The position numbers and the translations under genes are program-made. From NCBI RefSeq assembly GCF_039555335.1, contig NC_092637.1:43106990-43170989 (forward strand): 64,000 nucleotides of DNA, given 5' to 3'. Every line of letters begins with the position of its first letter. The first letter of the stretch is position 1. This DNA comes from Amphiura filiformis (Eukaryota > Echinodermata > Ophiuroidea > Amphilepidida > Amphiuridae). Below are positions 34,508-47,921 of the stretch, one piece after another. The notes below the pieces were generated by a model. The model was not told where the DNA came from, ran no database searches, and was given only the letters and a program-made list of their open reading frames with translations.

Positions 34508-36892
34508 ATGATGCGTTTTCAAGAATGCGGACGATTTGTTCTCTTACTCTTACTTTTTCATGCAACAAATCATATCACAAGCAGTGATACCGAAACAGAG
34601 GTTGATGAGGAAACTGTCACTGAAATGATAACCGAAACTCTCTCTGTCACCGACATTGCCACTGTCTTCGACATTATCACTGTCACTGAAACTGCCACTG
34701 ACACTGAAGCATCATGGTTTGACAAAACAACTCATAATGACAGTAACAAAGGTGATGAAGACATTTTTGACGGAAGTGATTCTGATTTAATTCGCTTAGT
34801 TATCGGTTGCATTTTCATCTTTTTAACTATCTTCACAATCTTCAGTAACGGTTTAGTTTTGGTAACATTATTGTGTCGACCACACCTCCGCACGTACTTC
34901 AACTATTTCTTGATCGGTATCACTGTAGCTGACTTTAGCGTTAGTATTGTCAGCATGCCTTCATTCTGTGTTCAGTTATTATTTGGTTATTGGCCTCTAG
35001 GTCCTGACATGTGTGTCCTCTTTACATTAATTGATATAACATCAGTTCAGGCATCGAATCAATCAATCGTAATGTTATCGATTGATCGATATATTTCATT
35101 GGCTAAACCGTTATGGCATTTAGAGAGACGAACCACTGGTAGAGTTGTAAAGTTCATGTGTATCGCGTACGGTTTACCGCTACTGCTTTGTTTCCCAATT
35201 GCGATTTACCTTCGCCTCGAGTTAGAACATTTACCCCCTGGTACTTGTGTTGCACAATTACCAAACAACATTGGGGTTGGGATTTTTAGTTCCTTGCTTT
35301 ATTGGATACCCTTCGTCCTGCTTCTAATAATCAACATCAACACATATTATGTCATCAGAGCAAGACGTGAGAAAAATGCGACTCTTAATGTACCTCAACT
35401 GAGTTTGAAGATCGAACACCGCGCCTATGATTTAGATTCAGCCGCAAGCAGCACGGAAGACCTATCATTAAGCGTAAGCGAGTTGGTTGTAAGACCCAAG
35501 AAGAGTGAATGTCACCGGAGAGGCTCTGAAAGTTACACTGTACCAGCATCCAGACCCACCAATACTGCGCAAATTCAACGGCTGAATGAGAAGGAAAGAA
35601 AGGCGAAAGAGAGTGAGAGACGCGCTGCGCGTACCTTGACGCTGCTAGTGATGGTGATGTTGATAACCGGGACACCATGGGCTGTCATGGTTGTCGTTAC
35701 ATCTTTCTGCCCAACGTGTGTTCCATGGTATCTCTACGAAGTAAGTTGCATGCCTAAGTGTATGCAGGGCCGGATTTACCTTTTTGGGGGGGCCTGGGCC
35801 ACGCAAAATTTGGAGGTCCCCAAACTCACCATGCGGAAGGCATGTGCACTCAAGTGGCCTAGTTTTGGTTGACAAATAGGGGCCTACTATCAGTGGCGGC
35901 GCCAGGAAATTTTTCGGGGGGGCATTAGGGGGAAAAGTGAATTTCAATGCGGGAAAAATCAACAAATTGTGCGCAAAATTACCGCAAAAAGTGGACATTT
36001 TCGTAATTTTGGGTTTCGTAATTTTGGGTTTTTTCTGGTGGGGGGGCAATTTTAGAGGTAGACCAGCATATTTTGTTCCAATTTTACTAGGACATTTGCG
36101 CGCGAAAAAAAATCAATTTCAAACAAATTTCGCCCAAAATGAAGATTAAATTTGCCATGCATGTATATGCCCAGTATGCGCGAAGCGCGCAAAATTATGC
36201 AATCTTACCATATTTTATTCCAAAACATGGTGTTTTCGGGCTAGAAATGAACATGAGGGCAATTTTGGGGGCCCGGGCTCATCTGGCCCAATGGTAAATC
36301 CGGTCCTGAGTGTATGCCCTATTATTTGTGCGTTTGTGAATGTTTTTTGTTCTATTTGTCTAATTATATCTATTTTCTAGCCTTAGACATAAGGGGCGAG
36401 TTTCTCGACCGGTGGCTTAGCAATTGACTAGTCTAGCGTCAAGGCTAACGAGGTCGTAAGACCTTAGACCGGGCTTAATTGCATACACGTTTCCCGAAGT
36501 ATAATAAACTAGATCAGCCATTAATTACATAAGTAGGACAAAATTGGTAAAAATATCCTAAGACGCAATAAACAGAACAATTAAAAAAAAACCCAGCTTT
36601 ACGCAGGCCCGTTCGCAGGATTTTTTGGGGGTGGGGGTGGGGGGTGGGGTGCTGATTTTGAAAAAGTGGACTTTTCCCCAAAATTTCCCCATACTTTTGC
36701 ATTTCACCTTGAGGTTAGACTATTGACCAAACTAATAAAATTTGCCTTTTACTGTCTTTTCAGGTGAGTTTATTCTTGACATGTTTAAACAGCGCAGCTA
36801 ATCCATGGTGTTACGCGGCCGGGAATGAGTCAGTTCGCCAAGCCATGATGGAAATCGTCCGATGTAAATGGTTACAACGTGCTGCTCGTTAG
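34508..36892 (+). CDS. Muscarinic-like class A GPCR, exon 1 34508-35740, exon 2 36764-36892
   Basis: Exon 1 (411 codons) ends at GAA|GTAAGT and exon 2 (42 codons plus TAG) follows CTTTTCAG; both are in phase 0, giving 453 residues. Residues 1-25 look like a signal peptide. Residues 26-93 are a Thr/Glu/Asp-rich extracellular tail. TM1 is about 96-121 (N114, SNGLVL), TM2 131-152 (D142), with C169, D176 (position 3.32) and DRY 193-195. A long third cytoplasmic loop runs about 284-372, then TM6 with TP 389-390, a CPTC loop (401-404) and TM7 with NPWCY 424-428. The TM6-TM7 stretch (SFCPTCVP, NSAANPWCY, terminal CKW) is most like muscarinic acetylcholine receptors. The aromatic cage is missing: G388 for W6.48, W391 and A392 at 6.51/6.52, I177 at 3.33, L414 and C418 at 7.39/7.43. 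Surface signalling is expected, but acetylcholine binding is doubtful. Confidence 0.85.
35765..36308. mobile_element. Element N: hAT-type MITE in the GPCR intron
   Basis: The ends CAGGGCCGGATTTACC (35765-35780) and GGTAAATCCGGTCCTG (36293-36308) are inverted repeats. The 8-bp flank AGTGTATG occurs at 35757-35764 and 36309-36316. CAGGG ends with an 8-bp duplication fit the hAT superfamily. A second hAT-like left end (CAGTGGCGGCGCCAGG, about 35893) lies inside it. Confidence 0.9.
36395..36500 (+). mobile_element. P-family terminal fragment in the GPCR intron
   Basis: GGGGCGAGTTTCTCGACCGG and then GGCTTAGCAATTGACTAGTC repeat the left end of element P1 (37468 onward). A hAT-type end word (CAGGCCCGTTCGCAGGATTT, about 36605) follows further on. 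Confidence 0.7.
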
Positions 36893-37458
36893 AGGAGACC
36901 ATAATTATACAAAAATTACATGTAATTAGTTACCATAGTAACCGTCAGTCGGCTCGTCGGATACCCAGAAACCTTAATTATATAATAAAAGACGGATTTC
37001 GTCAAAATGCGGATTGCAGAGGACAAAATTATAATGATGCGTGATGGCTATGAAAACTCTTAAAACCTGTAAATTTATTTAAGGCCATGCCATCCCATGT
37101 TTTGCTCATCCGGATGATCGTAAAAATCTTCAAAATTTAGATTTTGGTACCTTTGTTTAGAGTCATAGATGCGCTAACATAGCCTGGTTTTGGTTAAGCC
37201 GAAAGCCGTGTATTAAAGACAAAATGGACATTTTACATGAATCTGTAAATTCTATAATGCTTAGTAGAAAAATTAACTTCATGTATTTAATGGGGCTTCA
37301 ACTTTGTCAATATTTCTGTCTTCCTCGTTTTGTTTGCAAATTTTTCATAGCACAAATACTTATTAATGACAACTTTAATGACTTATCCTTCACTCTTAGG
37401 CCTAGGCAATTTATAAACAATTTTGATTGTTTTACATCTTCGCTGGGATCACTGAACG
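36893..37458. other. No gene recognised; 3' flank of the GPCR
   Basis: AT-rich, with no obvious polyadenylation cluster that I can single out (AATAAA-like words near 36980). Confidence 0.4.
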
Positions 37459-37467
37459 AGCCTTTTA

Positions 37468-39330
37468 GGGCGAATTTCTCGACGGGTGGCTTAGCAGTTG
37501 GCTAGTCTAGCCTCAAGGCTTAAGAGGTCGTAAGACTGAAAACACGTTCCCCGAAGCACGGCTAGCATAGCCTCGAGGCTTTGTTAGCCTGTGGACCAGG
37601 CTTGTAGGATTAGCCCCAGGCTTCGGTAAAATTTGCATTTCTCGAAATCAGTCTTCTGTAGCCGTAGTCTACGCAAGCCTGTTAGGCCAGGCTTACAGCG
37701 GCTTTTCTTGGCCCTGCCTCAGAGCAGGTCTTAGGTCGTAAGCCGTGGTCTATTTCAATTGACAAATTGCTTAAATTGTAATGCAAAGTTTTTCTTTCAT
37801 ATTTTTGAGAAATTGAAACAGATTCTGTCTTTCATTCAACATAGAGTAGGCCTAAGTAATAATTATTGTTCGATATTTCACCATTTTATTTTAGTGTTCA
37901 TTCGAGTCAGTTAAACCTACTGTTGCTACAAGGCCTACTCATTTTGAATGATGAACTTTCTTTTGAGCAACGGTGCCAAAGGGGTGCAATTAAAGCGAGA
38001 CGCAATCTTCGACGTCAACTTGCTGTCGTGAGCGTCTTCAGGAGAGGAAGGATCCTTTTCTGAAGTATTCGGATGCCAAATTTAAATCGCGCTGCCCATG
38101 CTGCCGATTCAGTAAAGGCAATATTTTAAGGCTTACTGATCTGCTTGAACCTAACTTGTAACTGTCAACAAATAGGAGCATCCCTCTCCTTCCTGTTCTA
38201 CAAATATTGCTAACCTTACGCTATTTTGCTACAAGAAGTGCCCCACCATTTTGCTACAAGAAGTGCCCCACCCCCATATTTGACATGTCCAAAAACCTTG
38301 ACGTTCCACATGAACTTGCTCCCATGCTTTCCTCTTTTGCCTGAGATTTATTATCGGATGCCTTGCTTTCAATGACACGAAGCAGTGGCTGCAAAATATG
38401 CAGTAATTCAATTCTGTACATTTGTTGCCTGAGTGCGACTTTTCGGAGGCATGCTGACATGATGGTAATAATGATTATATTTGTGAACGGAGTCGTTTCG
38501 TTATAACATACCCGAAGGAACAGTTCTTGAAAGGTTTGAATGATCAAGAAACAAAAAGGTTTGAATGATCAAGAAACAAAACCTTTTATCATCATCATCA
38601 TCATCATAAACTATGCACTCATGCTAAATTCGTAAATAGAACATGAAAATATCAGCAGTAGATAGCACGCACGATGGTTGTCAAATGCTTGGTTATGTTT
38701 TTGTTTTTGCACCAAAATTATCCTTATATAATGTTTTACTTTTGACAAACATGCGTATGATTGTTTGAAGTGTGAAACTATTTTTGCTTTAGGCCTACAT
38801 TTAGGGGAATCAAACTTTCCTTTTCTGTAGGTTTGCAGTTTGACCCTTTTTGAAATACAAAGAAAAATTAATGAGTCGAGTAAAAAGTATAGAAGTATCA
38901 TTCATGCAAGCAGGACTCATAATAAAGTAAAGTGGAAATAAAATAATACATAAAAGACAAAAAACAAAAAAACACTAGTCTTGCATCAAGTTGTTTACGG
39001 TGTAAGCCCAAGTACAAGACCGCCGGTCTAGGCTAGTCTTTGCGCTGGTATCATTGCGATAATAAGACGGTAACCCTGTTAGTACGGTAAACCGTGAAGG
39101 ACAACAGCTTATGCACATCTACCTCCAACTGCCTATAGAATTAAGTCGCTGGTAGAAAGGGACGAGGTTGTCAAGCGTTAAGCCTGCAAGGCCACTAAGA
39201 CCAGGTTGAACTTGCGTTCAAGAAATCCGGCTACAGTTAAGACTCGGGCTTCGAGAGCGGGCTAGGCTTAGTAGCCTCACGGCCACCTTAAGCCTAAGGC
39301 TTACTAAGACTCCTATCGAGAAATTCGCCC
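37468..39330 (+). mobile_element. Element P1: PIF/Harbinger-like element
   Basis: The ends GGGCGAATTTCTCGA (37468) and TCGAGAAATTCGCCC (to 39330) are inverted repeats flanked by TTA. A 3-bp TTA/TAA duplication is typical of PIF/Harbinger. Subterminal AGGCTT/AAGCCT words are dense at both ends. An open piece, EQRCQRGAIKARRNLRRQL (about 37950-38063), is also kept in P2 (EQRCQRGAIKARRNLRRQLA on the minus strand, near 40700-40790), so it may be the start of a transposase, but I cannot identify it. An ATC microsatellite lies at 38588-38607. Confidence 0.6.
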
Positions 39331-39566
39331 TTAAAGGCTATAACATATTGACAGTGGATAAACGTCATAGGGGGAGAATTCTACAGAAAAATAGGGGTGG
39401 GGCTGAAGACCCTAATGGCGTCACAACTGATTTTGAGTTTTCTGTTTTCCGAACGCATCTAAAATGAGAATTCTAAAATATCTAATTATTTGAATTTTAA
39501 TTGACATTTTAATTACATTAATTTGCTATTTTCTTACTTCGATCTTTTTAATTGATGCTGGACACA
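39331..39566. other. Spacer between the two inverted P elements
   Basis: About 236 bp of AT-rich sequence separating P1 and P2. Confidence 0.6.
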
Positions 39567-41732
<2,166 letters not shown>

Positions 41733-41735
41733 AAG

Positions 41736-41959
41736 GGACCGTTCACAAACACTTGTAAGGGGAGGGGCTGATGCAAAAAAGGAGGGGGCCTGAAATTTTT
41801 GACCCTCCTAAGGGGGCCCCTGAAAAAAATGACCACAAATTTTCCTGGAAAATTAAGTTTATATGCTTTTCTATGGGGTTGACCCATAATTTTCATGTCA
41901 AAAAGGGGGGCCCTGAATTTTTTGCATCAGGCCCCCTTACAAGTGTTTGTGAACGGTCC
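41736..41959. mobile_element. Element Q1: MITE with GGACCGTTCACAAACACTTG ends
   Basis: Inverted ends of about 40 bp that continue into GGGGGCCTGATGCAAAAA-like sequence. The centre includes ATGCTTTTCTATGGGGTTGA. It directly abuts the end of P2. A second copy is Q2 (62803-63057). Confidence 0.85.
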
Positions 41960-42070
41960 ATAACAAAGAAGACATATACGTCTAGCCATCTTCGTTTGTT
42001 CCATTATCTAAATTGTATTTCTTTTGTTCAAAGCCGATCTACTGTCGATTATATTAAGTAATGTGGACAG

Positions 42071-42950
42071 ATCAAGATAATCTTGGTCAGGTCAAGATAA
42101 TCTTGGTCAGATCAAGATAATCGTGGTCAGGTCAAGATAATCGTGGTCAGGTCAAGATAATCGTGGTCAGGTCAAGATAATCTTGGTCAGGTCAAGATAA
42201 TCGTGGTCAGGTCAAGATAATCGTGGTCAGGTCAAGATAATCTTGGTCAGGTCAAGATAATCGTGGTCAGGTCAAGATAATCTTGGTCAGGTCAAGATAA
42301 TCTTGGTCAGGTCAAGATAATCGTGGTCAGGTCAAGATAATCGTGGTCAGGTCAAGATAATCTTGGTCAGGTCAAGATAATCTTGGTCAGATCAAGATAA
42401 TCGTGGTCAGGTCAAGATAATCTTGGTCAGGTCATGATAATCTTGGTCAGGTCAAGATAATCTTGGTCAGATCAAGATAATCGTGGTCAGGTCAAGATAA
42501 TCTTGGTCAGGTCATGATAATCTTGGTCAGATCAAGATAATCGTGGTCAGGTCAAGATAATCTTGGTCAGGTCATGATAATCTTGGTCAGATCAAGATAA
42601 TCTTGGTCAGGTCAAGATAATCTTGGTCAGATCAAGATAATCGTGGTCAGGTCAAAATAATCTTGGTCAGGTCAAGATAATCTTGGTCAGATCAAGATAA
42701 TCGTGGTCAGGTCATGATAATCTTGGTCAGGTCAAGATAATCGTGGTCAGGTCAAGATAATCTTGGTCAGGTCAAGATAATCTTGGTCAGATCAAGATAA
42801 TCGTGGTCAGGTCAAGATAATCTTGGTCAGATCAAGATAATCGTGGTCAGGTCAAGATAATCTTGGTCAGGTCAAGATAATCTTGGTCAGATCAAGATAA
42901 TCGTGGTCAGGTCAAGATAATCTTGGTCAGGTCAAGATAATCGTGGTCAG
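42071..42950 (+). repeat. 20-bp satellite, 44 units without indels
   Basis: Unit GTCAAGATAATCTTGGTCAG repeated for exactly 880 bp in constant register. Variation is nearly limited to three sites: base 1 (A or G), base 5 (A or T) and base 13 (T or G), plus one A at base 6. A at base 1 mostly goes with G at base 13. From about 42361 the units tend to group in threes (60 bp). The CAAGATAATCTTG core is nearly palindromic and the G variant breaks it. Confidence 0.97.
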
Positions 42951-43407
42951 GTTTCGTATTTAGAAACACTGCCTGGCCTCATCATCTTACGGTTTGGACA
43001 TACTAAGTCATTCTTATTTTAATTATTTGGATGGAACGATCAAACTATAGAGGGCTCTAATTTAGAATTTATTTTTACACAAATTGAATTTATTACGCAA
43101 GTTTATGCATATTATATTTGAATATTATAGTACAGAATATATGTATTTAAAATGACACCTCTATTAAAGGAAGGTGACCTGATATATTTGGAAAATCAAA
43201 TTCTTTAAAACTTACGTATATAGGTCAATTCCAGCCAAAGCGGGCCAAAATTCTCTCTGGTGGCCATTTTGAAAATGTTTTCCTTTTCAATTCTAGACTT
43301 ATCAAATGAGACGATCATGTCTAGTGAATCATCAGGTGGAAGTGCCATCGGATTGAAAAGTAACTTTTCTTGCTAGACCAAATAAAGTGTTCAATGCGCA
43401 TATGCAT
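42951..43407. other. No gene recognised
   Basis: AT-rich sequence between the satellite and the motif field. Confidence 0.4.
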
Positions 43408-45140
43408 GTTACCCACGAATTCAAGCATTTTTCACCTGTTGTACGCCATAAAATTTCACTTTCTTTAATATCTTTCAATATTTTATGTGTGACTCATATA
43501 CACTAGAAATCGGTGAAGACTTTGAACGTAAAATAGAATTTTATTACATATATCTACAAAGAAATATTTTGGTTATTACAAATTTTAAGAAAGAACCAGG
43601 TGTACAGTTAAGATTGTGTCAATTCTTCGAACTCTTTCCAAAGTGGCTGTCATTTAACATTACTGTATTATTTCGAAAGATTAGAATAAATGCTTCATAT
43701 AAATATAAAGTTAGATTTTGTATCTCGTCGCAGGATGAGGATCTCGGATGGATTCGTGGGTAACAGCGTCTGGAAAATAGCAATTCCTATTAATTTTTTT
43801 AAATAAAAAAAAAAAAAATACTTTTCCGTATGTCAATAATTCAGGCTGCAATGGCACTAAAATGAATTTTAATCAAAATACAGACTACATGGAATATTTA
43901 GAATGGATCATTATGGCATTTTGGGTATAAAAATTTTGAGAATAATGAAGTTGTCAAATTCAAATAGACAGAGCAAACAGTTTTATATTATTATTTTAGT
44001 AAAATCATTCCATATTTTCATGCAGCAATATTCTATTAACTCGTGTTTGACAGTTCCTATGAACTAAAACACTATCAATACATTGTTAACTATAATTTAA
44101 GTAGGGATTCGTGGGTAACCAAAATGTTCGTGGGTAACACATATTTGAAGATATGTATTGGTAAGCGGCAAAATAGAAAATATTACAGAAGGTTGGAAAC
44201 CACCATGCGGTTATTCCTCCATTGTGTTTCAATGATTCCCGTTTCTCTAACCAATTGCATTTACCCAAAAAATGGTAATTTAGGATAATCAATCAAAACT
44301 TCATGATGCAGCTTCAGTATACCTTCAAGAGGACGCTATTAAACAGGACTGTTTTGGAACCTATTTCGCATGTTTTCAAAATGTTAAGATGCATAAGAAA
44401 CATATAATTTACGAGTAAATCCTTGGATTCGTGGGTAACGCCGAATTCGTGGGTAAAGCTATAAGTGCTATAGTACCGTTTGGGGTTTGCGTTTCTTAGG
44501 TGTATAAACTGTAAGTACTGTCAAAATTATAGCATACCCATGGCTTGAATATGTGCTGATGTAAACTTAAAATAAACAATCTCCTTATTTTTCAAGGTTA
44601 GCATCTATTCGGGATTCGTGGGTAACAAAAGTTTAAACCGTCGTAGATTCTTTTTTAAAGCGGTGAACGTATTTTTACGATTTACAATTTTAAGCGTTTG
44701 TCAAACTAAATTCAGTGTCCAAAGTCATTAAATGTTAATTTAAGTTATGGCAATTATATTTGCTGGACTCGTGGGTAACAGTTGATACGTGGGTAACGTC
44801 AAATTTGATTTTATGGAATTTTATGGGTAAAACGTATTTGCATAAAATAATCACTTGGACCTCAGAATTACAGAACGAAACTTCGTTTCATGATATAGTC
44901 ATTTATGGCATATTCACTTAACATTTTTCAGAACGATCATTTTATTTTTGATACGCGGGTAACAAAATTATTAGCCAAATTGACTTAATGGCCTCTAGAG
45001 TCCACAAACATTGGTGGAATTCAATCGTTTTACATATGATGAGAGATCATGCAAACGTCTTTATAACGGTAATAATTTCATTTTGATTGAAGGACATTCA
45101 ATGACATATATGGTGCTTTATCTTTGAATTCGTGGGTAAC
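43408..45140 (+). repeat. Phased GTGGGTAAC motif field (11 sites, ~170-bp spacing)
   Basis: The word GATTCGTGGGTAAC or a close variant is at 43408-43422 (inverse), 43751, 44106, 44126, 44426, 44443, 44613, 44766, 44784, 44950 and 45126. Three doublets have partners 18-19 bp apart (44108/44127, 44428/44446 and 44768/44786, core starts). Steps between successive positions are close to 170 bp or twice that (355, 338, 169, 171, 166, 177). I see no similarity between the intervening sequences, and the sites fall in all three frames, so it is not a coding repeat. Function unknown. Confidence 0.85.
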
Positions 45141-45440
45141 GCCAATTCATTTAAGCTATCATAACTTGTCCCCTGGTATGACTTGCTAGTAAAGGCCTAT
45201 ATGCACAAAGAGAGCACATTGGACGTGACATGATATGCTCCATCAATAACGTGATTTCCTTTATTAATGACATTTTAAAGTGGAAAGTTAACATAGAGAG
45301 AAATGTAAATGTTTTTTGTAAATGTGACTAATTATTCCTAATGGAATTACCGACATTTATACAGTGTACGTGATATTGGTAGTCTACAGTGTTTTTATTA
45401 ATGATAATCATCATGATCATGTAATATATTGATTTCAAGT

Positions 45441-45650
45441 GAAAGGCCTTATTTTTCTCATAAACATATTGAAATTAGAAGTTCCAACTCGGTGTATTTC
45501 CCAAGATATCATCAAAAAACTGCCTAATTAGTCTCAACTATGGTATACCATAGTTGAGACTAATTCGGCAGTTTTTTGGTGATTTCTTCGGAAATACACC
45601 GATTTGGAACGCCAAATTTCAATATGTTTATGAGAAAAATATGAGCTTTC
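45441..45650. repeat. 210-bp palindrome without spacer
   Basis: Arms 45441-45545 and 45546-45650 are inverted copies with a handful of mismatches. The centre TGGTATACCA is perfect. Could be a MITE; no target duplication was recognised. Confidence 0.9.
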
Positions 45651-45750
45651 ATCTGATACCAAAATCAGCATTTTGTCGAGGTAAAGTGGGGATGAGATTT
45701 TCAATCAGGTTACCCACCTTTAAAGAATGCAAATTAGTTTTTGCTCTTAA

Positions 45751-46091
45751 AGGAGTATTTCGTGATCCTAGCATCCTCTTTTTATGACATTTTTCAGTAC
45801 ATATCCACGAAAAAGCCTATTCCCAAAATTTCAGTTGATTCCGATTTTGCGTTTGCGAGTTATGCATGATTATGTGTATTACACTGCCCCATAGACAATG
45901 CGTTGTAATTTCGTTCTGGTGCACCAGAAAGAAATTCAAATTTCACGATATCTTTGCAAAACGAATTAATCTGCAAGAAATATTTTGTACATAAACATTA
46001 TGTAGCCAGAGGTTTCCAGTGATATAAAAATCTCAACTTTTTTTTTTTTTTGGTGGGGGGGGGATGAGGCTGTGGATCACGAAATGCCCCT
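45751..46091. mobile_element. Element L: MITE in a TTAA site
   Basis: Ends AGGAGTATTTCGTGATCC and the inverse of GGATCACGAAATGCCCCT; TTAA at 45747-45750 and 46092-46095. A partial relative is at 30440. Confidence 0.9.
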
Positions 46092-46095
46092 TTAA

Positions 46096-46496
46096 ATGCA
46101 GGTACATTTAATTTAAACTTAGGACGAGGGGATCAATCTACCTTTATCCACCCAACCCCAAAACGCTAAACGGTCCATGCAAATTAACTATTAAGCAAGA
46201 ACCCCCGGGATTCCACAAGACCAGGGGAGCTTCACAGCTAACCCACGGTCAGGTGGATGTCAGTTCATAAGAGCAATGTCGGGGATTATAGATCACAATT
46301 TTTCAATCGATGGGGAGAGATCATCAGATGAGGTCCCACCAGGTCCGACCGAGTCTCCTACACAGGTTACGCTCCCTGTGGAGGGGCGGAACCAAACTGG
46401 CTGATGTGGAGACTAAGCCAGTTTGCGTCGGTCTGATACTCGTCTATCCTCGTCTTTGACCATGCGCAGATCTGGCTGGTCAGGAAGATATTTAAT
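46096..46496. other. No gene recognised
   Basis: The word AGATGAGGTCCCACCA recurs at about 46327 and 48133, on both sides of element R. Confidence 0.4.
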
Positions 46497-47912
46497 AGGG
46501 ATGACCATCATAATTTCATGTTGCCCCTTTTGCTACAAAAGATTGTTTTCTGGAAAGAACTCATCAACAGAAGTATTTTGGTGGTTAAATGGTCAAAATC
46601 AGTCAAAAACTTTTCGAATTATGAATTTTCAAAGTTTCACATTCTGACCGGTCATTGGAACGAAATAAATTGACAAAGTCTAAATATAGCAATGTGAGCA
46701 AAATTGGTATAAGCATATATTTACCTTTTATATTTCTTTATTTTAATATATATGCAAACATGAAACAAGCATATTGTGAAAGTATCAAAGGGTTTCTTAT
46801 GAAATGGCACTTTACTAGTGAATAGCATTAAGTATTTCTTCAAACCGAGGCACTGAAATCATGCTTTTAGAAAACATTTGGCAAAAATCATCCATAATGG
46901 CCAAAGTGGCACAAAATCAAAAGTCCAGGTGAACTTTTTTCCACAACAATATACACTACACATAAGAAAAATAATAATGTACTACAAGGGATTTTCAACA
47001 TAGGAATCCAAACAATCAAGTACCAACATGCACAGCTTTGTCCTGATATCACTTCTGGGGTTTTAACAAAATGTTTAACCTCTATTGTGATTGGCAGCAG
47101 CATAAGGTATCTCTTTGATAGCTGATAATGCCCAGCCATTCAGCAAGTGGCTAATAACAGACCTTGATAGGCTTGAATGAATACTGTCATGTGCTACAAA
47201 ACCATCACATCCAGGGCCTGGTCACACAATATGCTACAGGGAGCACAATACTTTAACAATGGAGTGAAAGACTCATTATTGATTAGGCGCGTATTTTAAA
47301 AGTACAGCTCCTGTGCGTGTATAGCAGCAAGTCAGTGCAGATGGTATAAATATAAGAAAATGTTTAGGGTTGAGATCAGGTGAATAATACAACAAATGAG
47401 CATGAAACTTCACATTTATGTTCAGAAAGGTGTCTATTTAACATGATTTGAAAGGTGTTTGGAAATTCCAAAGGGAAGCTGGTGATTTAATTTTTAACTC
47501 GAGATCTACTTGTCCGTTTTTTTTCCTTTTTACAGAGGGTATGATAGAGGTAATAACAACAACTCTGCCAAATTACAGCTCAGTAGGTCAAGGTGTTCAC
47601 CTGATCTTTTTCATCTGAATATTTTGTGCCATTCTGAGCAGTGCTGCACTGGGCCACTGGCAATTAAGCGCACTGTGGCGATGGACCAATTTTGACTCAC
47701 ACTTACAGAAAAACCAAATAAGTTATGATGCTGTAATTTGCAGGATAGTTACAAAACATAATTGGCATTAACATCTCCAATTTTTACAGAAAATGCTGAA
47801 AAATAAAAGAATGAGCTCAATTTAGAAATGTCTGTGCAAGCAGTGCACAGTTGAGCTCCCTGCATGTCTATGGGAGTGTTCTAATCAAGTTGATGGTTCA
47901 TTGGTCATCCCT
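46497..47912. mobile_element. Element R: AGGGATGACCA-ended element, 9-bp target duplication
   Basis: Inverted ends AGGGATGACCA (46497) and TGGTCATCCCT (to 47912), flanked by ATATTTAAT at 46488-46496 and 47913-47921. About 1.4 kb, without a recognisable transposase. Confidence 0.75.
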
Positions 47913-47921
47913 ATATTTAAT

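Noticed and set aside
35741..35872. Continuation of the GPCR as a 454-residue single-exon protein
   Set aside because: The GTAAGT donor at 35741 and the in-phase TM7 exon at 36764 give a complete receptor; the read-through tail is transposon sequence.
37866..38063. Independent small host gene (EQRCQRGAIKARRNL)
   Set aside because: It is inside element P1 and repeated in P2, so it belongs to the element and not to the host gene set.
42071..42950. CRISPR-like array
   Set aside because: Units are contiguous 20-mers without unique spacers, in a eukaryotic genome; this is a satellite.
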